NCBI RefSeq assembly: GCF_022682495.2
Contig: NC_071392.1
Coordinates: forward strand, 105,452,896-105,516,895
Reading direction: 5' to 3'
DNA from: Desmodus rotundus
Taxonomy: Eukaryota; Chordata; Mammalia; Chiroptera; Phyllostomidae
Length of the DNA: 64,000 nt
The position numbers and the translations under genes are program-made. Each line of letters starts with the position of its first letter. Position 1 is the first letter of the stretch. Shown one piece after another: positions 10,870 through 22,738 of the stretch. The notes beneath the pieces are model-generated. The model was not told the origin of the DNA. It saw only the letters and a list, made by a program, of their open reading frames with translations, and made no database searches.

Positions 10870-13639
10870 GGGCTTTAAATTTGGAGCATAAAAGGCCTAG
10901 AGGTGCATCCGAGTTGCATAACTCAGTACTTGCAACTTCGGTGAGTCTCAGTTTGCCCATCTGTAAAATGGGAATAATGAAAGCTTCCTCATAGAGCCAG
11001 CATGCCCATTCAATGAGAGGATATGCAGACACTGCTTGGCACTGTGGCTGGAGAGTAGGAAGCTCCTGATCCTCAGTACCAACGACCACTATTTTGCTAC
11101 TGGCAGAATGAGACCGACTTAAAATACAGGGCCCAAGGATTCAGGCTGGGAGCCGGGCTTTCTCTGCTCCTTGAATCAAGTTCTAGCGCTTCTCAATCTT
11201 GGCTGCACACCCGTCCTCTCGTTGAGGTATGTGTGATGATGATGATTATTTGACAGTTTACCTAATTTGTTAATTTTTTGTAATTTATTTTTTGAATCGA
11301 TACTGCATTCACATGGTTCGAAAGTAAAAACAAAAAGCAACAGGTGTCCTTTGGCGGGTCTCACTTCCACCTGTGTCCTGACCACCAGTCCACCACCCTC
11401 TTCGCCGGAAGTAACCACTGCTCTTGCTTTCTTACGTGTTTTCCAGGTTTTCTTTATACAGCCCAGGCAGCGTAGAGGATCACATAGTATCGCCCCCCAC
11501 CCTTACACTGTCCTGTACTTTGCCCGCCCTTGTAATAACTTTTTCCATAGCAGTTATGAGCAAGCTCTGAGGAAGGCAGGGTTCTTGTGCCCTTCCCAGG
11601 TGAGGAAACTGAGGCTTGGCCTGCTGAGTCACTGGTGTTTGAGCTCTCTCTCCCTGGCCCCAGAGGCAGTGTGGCCTTCCAGGAAACCTGGCCGCCAGCG
11701 TTGGAGCCGGGTCTACATCTCTCCAGTGCAGGCCTGGCAGGAGGTGGGGTGGGGGTGGGCTGTCAGAGCCTCATGGTGTCCAAGCACCAAAGTCGCTGAG
11801 GAGCGAAAGCAGGAAAGAAACGTCTAAAGTCTTCCAGGTGGTAACCCAGAGAGGGGATATTCACTAGATGGGACAGTTAGGGCCAGCAGGTCGTGCCCTC
11901 CAGCAGAGTGGAGCCCCTGAGGAACCCTCTGCCAGCCTCAGGGCTGTGCTGGGGGCAGGAGAGGGCAGAGGAGGGGATGCAGGGAGGGAAGGGAAACGTG
12001 GCTGATGGAACAGGCCCAGGGGAAAGAAGACTGGAGGGGACTCCATTCCTGGAAGTCAGGGAGGAGGATTTGGAATTCAAGGCAGAGGGGACAAGTGAAG
12101 TAAGTGTTTTCTGCTCAGGCTACCTCAGGCCTCCCTTTGGATTCTTGATCTACTTCAGTATACTGACTCACTCGCCTGGGACAAGTCACGTTCCTGCTCT
12201 GTGCCTCAGTTTCCCCAAAGTAAAAATGAAGAATATTAGGTAGCTGATCTTTAGATAGCTTTGGAGCACCCCTAAAGGACTCTGTGAGGCTCCCCTTACC
12301 TTGTTGAGGAAATTTGAATCCTGCCTTGATCAGAATGGGGCGAGCCCATCAGGACACTGGGCCTTCCCGGGGTGGGGGCTTAGGGGTGCAAGGTTTCTAA
12401 CTGCCCCAAAATCTAGACTCCTTCCCTTGGTCCTGTGTCTGTCCCCCACCGCCCTGTCCTCCTCTCTGGTTAGATGTGGAGTCGGGACCATACCTGGCGG
12501 GTCCCAGGGGAAGCCCTGGCCCCAGTCTGACATCGTCCTCCTGGTGCTATGGGGCCTTGCACAGTGGGTGGCCTCTTCTTCCTTGATGCAGCTCCCGCTG
12601 CCACCCTGGCACCCAAGACCCTGCAAGGGCTGCTGGGCAGAGTTAATCTCTTAATACTGGTCACAATGAGATTTCAGGGATGGTGGGAGGCGGTCTCCAC
12701 GGAAACTGCAGGCCTGCCCAGGACCCATGAGAGGAATTAGCCACAGGGGTCACCGAGGGGGTCCTAGAGACCCAACTCAGACAGGGATAGGAGATAGTGG
12801 CCTGGACTCCTGGGTCCTGCCCCGGGCTTCCTGTTGTCTCTCTGGAGCGGGTGTGAAATAAACCACACCCTCATGCCACCTGTGTTCTCCTGTTAAACTG
12901 GACAGAGCCGTGTTCACAGGGGGGCCCTGTCACGGTTCTGAGCCTTAGTTTCCTCCTCCAGTTGGGGTGACAATCCTTAACTCAGAAGCTTTTCCAGAAG
13001 AGTGCAGGCTTCAGAGTCTGCCAGACCTAAGTCTGAAGCCAGGCTTTTCCCACTCAGACTGTAAACCTAGGCCAGGCATTTCACCTCTGTGAGCTTCAGT
13101 TTCCTCATCTGTACAGTGGGCACAACCACGACTGTGCCCGACTGATCAGTACTGATGCTCAGTGAATGTGAGTCCCCTCACCTCGTTCTGAGCCCCATCA
13201 AACTGCACCTCTGCCTGCCAGCCCCAGCCACGAGGCAGCTTTCAGAATCTCGCAGCCTCACCTTGTCTCCGGCCTTTGCACATGCCAGGCCGTCTGCACA
13301 GATCTGCTCTCACACCTCTTTTTTCAAATCCTCATCCTCTAAGTCCCATCTTCATCCTCTCCTCTGGGCAGCCCTGCTGGCTTGCGCAGGGTCCAGGCTC
13401 CTCCTCTGAGCTCCCATAGTCCCCAGCGCTTTACATCATCGAAGTTTAATCCAGTGGTGGCTACTGGTTATTTATCTGCCTTCTCCTGCTTCACCCTTAC
13501 ATTCTCAATACCCAGCTGGCACTTAATACAATGGGCTGGGTGAGTGAATGAAGGAATAAATGAGTGAGTGAAGGAATTCGTCCATCCAATCATTCGACAT
13601 TTATTCAGCACCTTCCATGTGCACTGTTGTGGGTGTTTC
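10870..13639. other. P1-P2 interval, no gene recognised
   Basis: MIR fragments near 10930-11060, 12150-12240 and 13010-13160; possible L1-derived AT-rich stretch 11230-11340; L2-like piece at 13560-13640. Nothing coding. Confidence 0.5.
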
Positions 13640-13816
13640 AGCAAATAAAAATACAGGATGACTCATTACATTTGAACTTCAAATAAACAGTGAATAATTA
13701 TTTTAGTATAAGTATGTACCAAATAATGCATGGAGCATACTTATACTTAAAACACTTTTGTTGTTTATCCTCAAGTTCAAGTGTAACTGGCTGTTCTATA
13801 TTGGATCTGGCCATCC
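13640..13816. mobile_element. Palindromic DNA-transposon MITE (MER53-like)
   Basis: Left arm GCAAATAAAAATACAGGATG and right arm ...TTCTATATTGGATCTGG are imperfect inverted repeats, and central CATACTTATACTTAA mirrors TTTTAGTATAAGTATG. Long-hairpin structure as in MER53-type elements; the family name is from memory. Confidence 0.6.
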
Positions 13817-15264
13817 TATTCCCTCACTCACACAGCTTTGGTGAGGAGGCATGGTGGAAACATACAGTAAACAAGCAATTATTATTTTTTTTTTATAGGA
13901 GAATTTCAAATACTGGATGTTGTAGCACCCTGGGCACAGTAGGGGGCATCCCAGCATAGGGTGATCTCCGCCTCGTGGGACAGTTCTAAGCTCCAGTGAC
14001 ATGCTACTTTGTAAAAGTCCTGTGAGGATCTCAAAGGGCACTGTGGAGGCTGTTACTCTTAAGAGAAGGGCTCGGAAGCAGGCAGAAGGAGCGGCAGCAG
14101 GAGGGGGCTGCTGACTCTCACTAGTTTTGCACAGCGAACTTATTTTGTAATTTGGTTCTGAGCCTGCACAAAGCATCGTGAACTACATGCAGTCCCACCC
14201 CTCGGTCAGCAAATCCCTTTTGCAGGGGTAAGAGCCAGAGGAAGGGACCGCAGGGGCTGTGCAGAGGAGCGTGGCCACCTATCCAGTGGTTACCCTCGAG
14301 CGCTGCGGAAAGCTCGAGGGCATCCAGCAGGAAGCAGTCCAGAGATGCCGTGACGCGGTGCGTTAAGCATCTTGGGCTCCTCCTAGTGGCCAATACAGGA
14401 ACGGGCTCTCAGAAACCTTTAAATAACCACACGGGGTTCACCAATCACTGTGAGGGTTACATTACAATCCCACCAATCACAGGCCGAGACGGACTGTCTC
14501 TCCCAACTCAGTGAATGACAGCTCAACACAACTCACTGGGTTTAGTTAGGGACAAATTAATTTCCCTCCAGTCCTACACCAACACCTGGCCACTACACCA
14601 ATCAGAACACAAGATTTTAAAACCTGTTTCCCCAAGGCCGGTACCGCGCTGCAGTTCCACCATCTACGAAATTTATAGCCCCAACCCCAGGCTTTGTGCT
14701 GGCTCCGTGAGGGATCCCTCGTTTGCATTCAAGGGCATTTATATATCTTAATATGTCATGATATCATTACTATAATAAGTAATGTGTGGGTCTGGGAGAC
14801 CGGGGAAAGCATGCTCTTTGGAGTTAGACACACCTAAGTTGGAGTCCACTACTAGCTTTGTGGAGTAGGACAATGCACTTCCCTTCCTCCATCTTTAAAA
14901 GAGCATATTAATAATAATACCTATTTTAATCGTCATGTCCCATCATCCCATCTGCATCTCAGTTATTCCAGCCCAAATCCCAGAAGTCACTATCTTTGTG
15001 TCCTTCTTCCTCTCCCTCCCAACTCACCAGAAATCCAGTTCTTGCCACCTCCAACAGCACCTCAATTTGTCGCCATCTTGCTCTCTCCACCACTTCCAGC
15101 CATGCCCACATCACCATCACCTCTGCGGGTCTGTAAAAGTCTGTCCATTCACTTCTCTTGTTCCTCTGCTTGGATCCCATACCCGCTCTTCACCCAGGGG
15201 CCACAGATGATCTTGTACCAAGGGATTGCATCAGGTCCCTACCTTCCTTAAACTTTTACACACT
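13817..15264. other. P1-P2 interval with a CCAAT-motif cluster
   Basis: No gene seen. MIR-like piece at 14800-14930. Four CCAAT boxes at about 14389, 14439, 14472 and 14599, the last followed by TTTTAAAAC, resemble an old promoter or LTR U3; no family assigned. Confidence 0.45.
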
Positions 15265-15468
15265 CAGGGGTGTCCAACCTGTGGCCCACAGGCCACCTGC
15301 GGCCCAGGTTGGCTATGAATGTGGCCCAACACAAAATCATATATTTACTTAAAACATTATGAGATTTGTGTGTGTGCGATTATGTGTCACAATGCATTTA
15401 ATGTGCGGCCCAAAACAACTCTTCTTCTTCCAGTGTGGCCCAGAGATGCCAAAGGTGGGACATCCCTG
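15265..15468. mobile_element. Non-autonomous hAT element, about 204 bp
   Basis: Ends CAGGGGTGTCCAACC and GGTGGGACATCCCTG are terminal inverted repeats with two mismatches. The interior has repeated GGCCCA/GTGGCCC words and no ORF. No clear 8-bp target duplication remains, so it looks older than the copy at 22532. Confidence 0.8.
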
Positions 15469-15969
15469 TCAGTTTCCTATGCATTTATAACAAAACTCAA
15501 AATTCACAGCTCCCAGGGACTGCGAGGCCTACCTAACCTTGTTTCTGTATCTCTGTATCTTCGACCCAATTTCATTTCACTCACCCGCACCCCAATGCCT
15601 GCAACCTCACCAGCTTTTTTTTTTTCAGTTCTTTTTAGCTTTTCTCTCCTGTCTCAGGGCCTTTACACATCTCCTCCACCCCCATTAAGGACAGGATCCC
15701 TGTCTGTTGTATCCCCAAGGGGGCACCCCACATCTTGAACAGTTTAAAATTAAATGCATAACAGGTGCTTAACAGATACTTATTGGATGCATGACAGAAA
15801 GATTTTTGAGGAGAAACCCATATAACGTGCATGAAGTGCTTGGTACATACTGTGCTTTTCAGTGAAAAGGATCCTATGCTTATAGCAGAAAATGTGGAAA
15901 ATAAAATAAAGAGAGAAGATTAAAAATAAGTTGTGCCCCTACATTCGGAAGGGTTCAACTCTGGTTAAC

Positions 15970-16190
15970 CAGGGTTTCTTGACCTTGGCACTATTGACAT
16001 CTTGGGCTAAATAATTCTTGTCGTAGGGGCTGGACTGTCCTGTGCATTCCAGAACACTTAGCAGGATCTCTGGCTTCCACCAGCTAAATGCCACTAGCAC
16101 TCACCCCTCAAGGTGTGACAACCAAAATTATCTCCAGACATTGCCATATGTCCCCTAGGGTTCAAAATTACCCCTGGTTGAGAACACTTG
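15970..16190 (+). mobile_element. MER20 (hAT-Charlie MITE)
   Basis: Full-length-like copy from CAGGGTTTCTTGACC to CCCTGGTTGAGAACACTTG with the internal TCTCCAGACATTGCCATATG; 221 bp against about 219 bp for the family. Confidence 0.88.
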
Positions 16191-16244
16191 TGTTAAATCT
16201 CTAGCCTTAGAGGAAATTTTCTTCCCCAAATTCAGTCTGTTTCA

Positions 16245-16385
16245 CTTTTCAGTGTCCGTAAGAATCATTTGCGGTCATTGTTAAAAGTCCAAATCCCTCA
16301 GGTCCCACCTCAAGGCTCCAGGGTCAACAGCGGGCCCAGTCGTCACACATTTAATGAGCTTCCACTGCTTCTGATGCACCGAGCC
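16245..16385 (+). mobile_element. MER5A/B-type hAT MITE fragment
   Basis: AGAATCATTTGCGG and CTTCTGATGCACC flank a MER5-like interior with TCAGGTCCCACCTC. Confidence 0.55.
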
Positions 16386-17553
16386 CTCAGAACCCACTTC
16401 AAAAACTCCTCCAGGAAGCCTCCCTGATAACCAGATAACCAAGCGCTGGGTGAGGCTCCCTTCTCCCTTGAACCCTACCCTTGAATTTCCCTCCTTTCCA
16501 ATTACCCATCCCTGGATATCTCTTCAAAGTAGTGAAGGAACCAAATCCTAGCTCAGCCAAAGCCCCAACTGCCTCATCTACCTTCAGGGAAGAAACAAAA
16601 GCTGACCACGGAGTTCAGCTAAACCTGCTGATAAAATAACAGCATCCCAATCAAAATGAATCCTGAGGTGCTGACTGGGAGAAGTATCAGCTTAACAGAA
16701 CAGGGGTGCCAGATTGTCTTCGCCCGCTGACCAGAGTCCCTTCTCTGAGAACAGGTGCTGAGACGGAACAATCCAGTGAGTCTACCTTTCCCGACTTGGT
16801 CTACCTTTCTAGACCCATCTTTCGGGCTCTCCTACTCATGGTCTCTCTGTGAGCTGTTCTCAACAATTCCACTTCTCTCCTCTCAGGCACATGGCAGATT
16901 GACACTCTCTTGCCTTCTCTGAAGTTGGATGTGACCATGTGACTTGTCTTGGCCAATGAAATGTGAACAGAAACAATCTGTGTCCCACCCGGGCAGGAGG
17001 TTTAAGAGCCAGTGCTGAGGTCACTGTAGAACCAAGGATAGATATGGAGTGACCAGGATGAGAAGAGCCCCCTGCTGACCCATGCAGCGCAAGCACCGCA
17101 GGTGAGCAATAACCATCCGCTGTGTTAGCCCCTGAGACTGATGCCATTTTTGGTTCTTGTGGGATAGCCTCACCTATCCTGACGGAACATAGTCTTTCCA
17201 AAGCTTCACTGATGTTCCTACGACCATTACATTTGGGTCATATGGTCATATCTGAAAACCACTTATGCTGTTAACATTTTTCTTAACATCAACTCACTCA
17301 CTTTAACGTAGGTTTATTTTAGAAGGATGCGTTATTACTACCAAATGAAACACCAGTATCATAAGTTCGCTGAGCAATAATGACAGACCCAGATCCAGGT
17401 GGATTTGGGGAAATGTCTGAACTCAGGGAAGAGGAAAGAAAAACGCTCCCCATCGGTTAGAAGAAAATCACCAGGACAGTGTGGGTGGGGAGGGCTGCTT
17501 CAATGGCAGGGAACGTGGCAAACTTCTAGAGATTTTACTGAGCGGCAGCTGCC
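16386..17553. other. Unassigned interval with probable old LTR-like repeat
   Basis: 16890-17190 includes GACCATGTGACTTGTCTTGG and GCCAATGAAATGTGAACAGA, words common in old dispersed LTR repeats. The 26160-26390 stretch has related words (GGCCATGTGACAAG, ACAGAATGTGAGTAGAAGTG). Family not determined. Confidence 0.4.
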
Positions 17554-17666
17554 CAGCGATTTTCAACGCTTTTCATCTCATGGCACACATAAATTGAATT
17601 AATTGCTAAAATTCCATGGCACACCCAAAAATGTATTTTTTGCCAACTGACAAAACAAGGTATAAT
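17554..17666 (+). mobile_element. 5' part of bat-type hAT MITE (same family as 49927-50399)
   Basis: CAGCGATTTTCAAC start, CATCTCATGGCACACA and AAGGTATAATTTT match the element at 49927 base by base with few changes. The right half is missing. Confidence 0.8.
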
Positions 17667-17833
17667 TTTTTAAAACATTTAAAAAATCAATTTGAGAGAG
17701 ATGTTAATTTTTTGTTTCATTTATTTAATGTATTCATGGGTTGCTTCTTTTATGTGCCCTGACCAGGGATCAAACTCACAACCGAGGCATATTGGGACGA
17801 TGCTCTAACCAACTGAGCTACACAGCCAGGGCT
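17667..17833 (-). repeat. VES SINE inserted in the hAT MITE
   Basis: Antisense VES: GTGCCCTGACCAGGGATCAA, GACGATGCTCTAACCAACTG and the head end CAGCCAGGGC. It sits directly after the AGGTATAATTTT of the hAT, the same position as in the second copy at 50039. Confidence 0.85.
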
Positions 17834-17859
17834 AAAACAGTTTTTTTTTTTTCTTTTTT

Positions 17860-18760
17860 AATGCGGCTACTAGAGATAGGTGAGTGGGACAATATAGAGA
17901 GCCTAGAAACAGATCTACATACATTTGAAAATGGGAGACAAAAGCAGTTGGCTTTGCGTATCAGTCAAGAAAGGATGTCCTACCTAATAAATGGTGCTGG
18001 GCCAATTGTTTGTCCATCTGAAGAAAAACAGAACAGCATCTCTATTTCATACGATGCACAAAAATCAATTCCTATGGAATAAAGACCTAAGTATGAAAAA
18101 TAAAAAGACAATTTAATAGGAAGTATTTAGCATAATAGTTTTATGATCTGAGGCCCTGCAAGATTTTATAGGTAAAATACAAGTGCAAACCATAATGGAA
18201 ATGATTATTAAATTTAATGACCTTTATTTTATTATTCAACTGAAATCGCTACATTACAGTTAAAAACTTTAGTGTAACAAAAGATTCTCTAAAGAGTGAA
18301 GAGACAAGCTACTGACTGATCAAAGGTATTTCCCACAAATACAACTGAAAAAGGATCTGTATCGAGAATAAATAACTCCTTCAAACTGATAAGAAAAGGT
18401 AAATAATGCATTAGGAAAGTGGGCAAAGGATAGGAACCAGCGGACTCACAGAGGAAGCACCAATGACAAAAGAGCCCCTCCCAAATGACATGTTAGTGGT
18501 GAGCAATTCACCGACATCTCACCAAAGCAAAGATGCCCCCTTCCTGAGATCCAGAAATTCAGTTCCTACACCTTCTCTAGAGAAACTCTCACCCCAAGTA
18601 TAACAGTGTTCTTCACGGCATTCATTGTTTAAAATAGTGAGGCACGGGCACCAACTGCATTGTCAAAAACCAGAATAAATACGCTTGGGATCATCACGCA
18701 CATTTGAAATGAGTAACCTAGTGCTGCTTGTACATCATCAGCGGGGGAAGATGCAAAAAG
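17860..18760 (+). mobile_element. L1 ORF2 3' remnant
   Basis: A plus-strand frame reads IESLETDLHTF, ISQERMSYLINGAGPI and AQKSIPME, the degenerate end of the L1 ORF2 protein, followed by decayed ORF2/3' UTR words (AAAGTGGGCAAAGGATAGGA). Broken by stops; not functional. Confidence 0.75.
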
Positions 18761-20660
18761 CTATCGTGCGAGTGAATAAGAGGAAGTTGCTGCAGGGCAC
18801 ATACAACATACCCTTTGAATAAATTCCCCAGATATGCAAAATAATATCACACAGTGTTTGTGTGGCCAGGTATAGTAAGAGTACAAAAACATGTCTGGAA
18901 GTGAGGAGCACCAGACGTTGGCAGTGCTCACCGCTGAGGAGGATGGCGGGGCTCGGGGCCTTCAACTCTAAGTGTAATGTTTCATTTCTCGTTAAAACAA
19001 AATGGGAGCCCAGTGGAAACGTGGTCCTGCAGTAGGAGTCGACGAAACTGAGCGATGGGTACGCCAGAACTCACAACAGTGTTCTCTATCCTTTTCTGCC
19101 TGTTTGTAATATTTTTTGCTTTGGAAAAAAAGGAGAAATTAAGGAGAAAATGTACTGTCTTTCTATATACCAGTAACAGACAATTTGGTACTATAACTAG
19201 TAAAACCTTACTAGGCAACATATCTATAAAGTTCTTTTAAAACAATTTAACAATGTATCTAAGTCTAGCATCTCTCTGTTTCGGGGCAGGGAGAGCTTAA
19301 ACGGGTGATACCATTTCGCAGGGGTCTCCGCGATGAACTGCTGCGGGCACACGGGAGGCCTCTGTTGAAGTGCCCGAGGCACTGTCGTGTGTTCAGGGCT
19401 CTGAGAAGTTCTCTGGTAATGAAACTGGTACAGCTCTCTTCAATCTAGCGTCTAACAGCAGAATCCTTCTTGTCTGAGTGATCTCGCCTCGGGAAAGGTT
19501 GACCTAGTGTCCTCCGAGTTCCCTTACAAATCTCAGTCGCCATTCTAGTTCTGGCTCTGCCACTAGCTTGCTGTATGACTTTGGCCCAGTCACCTTTCCT
19601 CTTGGAGCCTCAGTTTATTGGGATATCAGATGGATGTGTGAAGTTCAGACTCTAAGCTCTCTTACCTGCTTCCAGCTCTAAAAATCCCATGTTGGAGCCC
19701 AGAGTTGGGAAAACATTTCCACTTATTCCTTCTCTCTCAATTAACTTTTTATTATTTAACTGAAAGCAGGTTTGTGGGAGAAGAATTACAAAAATGCACA
19801 GAAGCAAAATACAAAAAATTTAAATTTACTCCACGTGCCCCTGTGGCCCTTTTTCGAAAGGTATGGCGATAGCCAGCATTTATGGAGCACCTCTGTACAA
19901 AGCACTGTGCTCGAATCAGTCTATTCTTACCCTTACTTTACAGAAGAGGAGACGGAGGGTCAGAGGGAAAGTCACCTGGGCAAGGTCATTCGCCTTGCAT
20001 GACTCTAACCCAAGTCACCCTGACCCTGCCACACAAGTTCTCAGCCATGACCAACTGAAGCCTCTCCATTGGAAGGGCAGTCTTCATCCCCATTCGTCTT
20101 CCTCCCAGCTCCCTAAATCCTTCAGGATTCTCTCCTCTCCCCAGAAAGGCTGTGGACATTATCTCCTCCAAAAACAATCAGCTTCTTTACTATAGAAGGA
20201 TCTATGTCCCTCCCCCAAACTCAGTCTACCTTATCCCTAGAAAAACTATGACTTGCCTCCCTCCACCCACCCCAACTCCGCCCCACAAAGCACTGGATTT
20301 GGGGTAAATCCAGCAGGCTGGAGACAGAAGAATAGGTAGGAATTTAAGTCTCACATAGACTATTGTCTTATGTGAATGTCTGATAAGGAAAACACAATGG
20401 CTGCAAGAAGGGGGCTGGGAGGTGAGATTGCCTAAGTGGAGAATTTCAGAAGGCAGGCCTGGAGTTCTGAAGCCTGGGTCCTCCTGACAGACAGGGAGAC
20501 GACCAGGATGGGGACAAAAGAGATAAACGTAGAGTGGGGAAAAGACCCAGTCAGCGACAGCAGCCCAGGGGGTTTGGCTAGGACTGGTCTATTCAGAATG
20601 GGAAATGGAGGCAGGATGCATTAGCAATGAACTTGGCCAGTACTGTAGAATCCAAGGGGC
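18761..20660. other. P1-P2 interval, no gene recognised
   Basis: Possible further L1 sequence to about 18900; MIR fragments at 19540-19640 and 19865-20010. Nothing coding. Confidence 0.45.
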
Positions 20661-20960
20661 CAGAACAGCAGTGTCCAACAGAAATATGAGAAACATACAT
20701 AATTTTACATATTTTTTAATCTTCACCTGAGGATATAGTTATTGATTTTAGAGAAAGAGAAAGGGAGAGAGAGAGAAGCATCTATGTGAGAGAGAAACAT
20801 CCATCAGCTGCCTTCCGTATGGGCCTGACCCAGGATCAAAGCCACAACCTAGGTATGTGCCATGACCTGGGATCAAACCTGCCACATTTTGGTGACCAGC
20901 TGAGCCACCTGGCCAGGGCATACATAATTTTAAATGCTCTAGTAGTCACATTAAAACAAT
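20661..20960 (+). mobile_element. Old DNA-transposon-like repeat split by a SINE
   Basis: CAGCAGTGTCCAACAGAAAT to 20707 resumes as ATACATAATTTTA AATGCTCTAGTAGTCACATT after the SINE, matching a dispersed mammalian repeat whose family name I am unsure of. Confidence 0.5.
20708..20919 (-). repeat. VES SINE with 13-bp target-site duplication
   Basis: Perfect duplication ATACATAATTTTA at 20695-20707 and 20920-20932. Antisense body with GGATATAGTTATTGATTTTA, GA-rich tract and head end CCTGGCCAGGGC. Confidence 0.92.
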
Positions 20961-22531
20961 AATATAAATCTAGGAAATAGATTGCTCCCACAAATAATGA
21001 GCTCAATAATGAGCTGGCCTTAAAGCAAGGGTCCCACACTCATGTGCCCTCAGTGCCCAGGAACAGAAATAAGTGGATGGGGTATAATCACATCTCACAC
21101 TTTAGTATAAGGAAAACAACATAGCAAACATAATGTCCTGTTCATTAATGTACCTTCAGTATAGGGATGCTAAAGAATGGTGGGGCCTGTGGCAAATTAG
21201 AGAAAGCGCACCAGGTCTAAGTTAGCTCCAGGGCAGTTTTGCCTCAGAGGGATGGGGAACCAGTGTTGCTAGAACTAACAACTTTGAAAGAAGCTGGCAG
21301 CTGGGATTTTTAAAAGTTAATTGTCAATTCAAATTTTATTTAAAAACAACTGGGTAGGCTGAATCTCAACCTCTAATCTCCTTTAAGACCTTGACCGTGT
21401 CTTACAGAGGAGGAAACTGAGGTTCAGAGTGGTTAAATATTTTCTTATGGAGAATCTGCAAGGTGCCAGGCTCCGTGCTGAACGTGATACCAGGAAGCAG
21501 ACACTGAGTGTGATGATGCCAGATTCGGACACGGGAAGCCCAGGCTTGCAAAGGCGGAGTAAATTGCCTAAGACCACACTGCAGGGCCTGAACCTGGGTC
21601 TGTGTTTGATTATGAGACTCCAGATGCCCCACTCTGGCTACGCTCCCTTCTACCTCACCACACTGAAGAACCCTGCAGGGGGGTGCAGCATCCTGAACCT
21701 CCACACTTCCTTTAACCCCACCACCTCCATTGTTCCATTCCTGTGAATTGGCTTCCGGGTATGGTTTTGTTTGAAGAATGAATGCCACTGCCTTCTTCTT
21801 CTTTTTTTTTTTAATTTTGTAAATCACTGATTGGCCCAGGGTCCCTTGGTTTGTAGGGGAGGAAACTGAGGCCCAGAGGTAACAAGTGCCTGATATCCCT
21901 CTGAAAGTCAGGACCGGAGCCAGGACCAGAATTGGATCCTGGAGGTCCAGCCTGGAGGCCAGGCCCTGCCTGGGAAGGTGCCCACTGGGTGTGCCGGGGC
22001 CTCCCTCCAGCTCCTCTGGCCTCTGCCCAGGAAGGGCCAATTGCTCTCTCTATCTCACCACCTTCTCGGCCCTTCCTCATGCCTATTTGGATAACTTTTT
22101 CACCTGTTCTTTCACAAGCTTTCCCTGAGGTGTGGCTGCCTCTGCTGAGTGTCCCAGGGAATCCTGGGGCCTTGGTGGTGTGGCAGCCCAGGCCTAGCCG
22201 GTCCCACGGCAGACAGTTCTCAAACAGTGGCTGTCTGGGCAGAGGGAGGCCTGTTTACCCAGGGCAGGGCCCAGGCAGAGGCTGCAGCTTCCTCCCTATG
22301 CCACTGGACCGTCCAGCCACTCAGCATACTGATTCGGCTCTCCCCACCTGTATTTGCTCATTCTGCAAATATTTACGGGGTGCCTACTGTGTGCCAGGCA
22401 CTGTTCTGCATGCTGAGGATATAGCAGGGAAGATGACAGCCAAATTCCCTGCTGCGATGGAACTTACACTGTAGTAGAGGAGACAAACGATAAACAGATC
22501 AAGGAATGCACCAGATTCCAGTGTTGTAGAG
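20961..22531. other. P1-P2 interval, no gene recognised
   Basis: MIR-derived segments at 21390-21640 and 21850-21930, and an L2 3' end at 22340-22500. Nothing coding. Confidence 0.5.
22340..22500 (+). repeat. LINE-2 3' end
   Basis: CAAATATTTACGGGGTGCCTACTGTGTGCCAGGCACTG-type words and GGAACTTACACTGTAGTAGA match the L2 3' terminus. Confidence 0.8.
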
Positions 22532-22730
22532 CAGGGGTGTCAAACTCATTTTCACAGGGCGGGGGCCACATCAGCCTCGCAGTTGCCTTCAAAGGGCCAA
22601 ATGTAATTTTAGGACTGTATAAATGTAACTACTCCTTAACTAGGGGCAAGGAGCTCTACATTCGGCCCTTTGAACGCAACTGAGAGGCTGATGTGGCCCC
22701 TGCCCCGTGAAAATGAGTTTGACACCCCTG
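22532..22730. mobile_element. Palindromic bat nhAT element, 199 bp, perfect 8-bp TSD
   Basis: Ends CAGGGGTGTCAAACTC and its exact complement. The duplication TTGTAGAG lies at 22524-22531 and 22731-22738. The two arms are complementary over about 70 bases with about five mismatches, so the element could fold into one long hairpin. No coding capacity; mobilised in trans by a hAT transposase. Clean ends suggest a relatively recent insertion. Confidence 0.93.
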
Positions 22731-22738
22731 TTGTAGAG

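Noticed and set aside
17741..17833. tRNA-like sequence with a gene-like A and B box
   Set aside because: It is the tRNA-derived head of an antisense VES SINE, not a tRNA gene; the same applies to the other VES copies.
20750..20790. Possible GA microsatellite as an independent feature
   Set aside because: It is the GA-rich internal tract of the antisense VES SINE.
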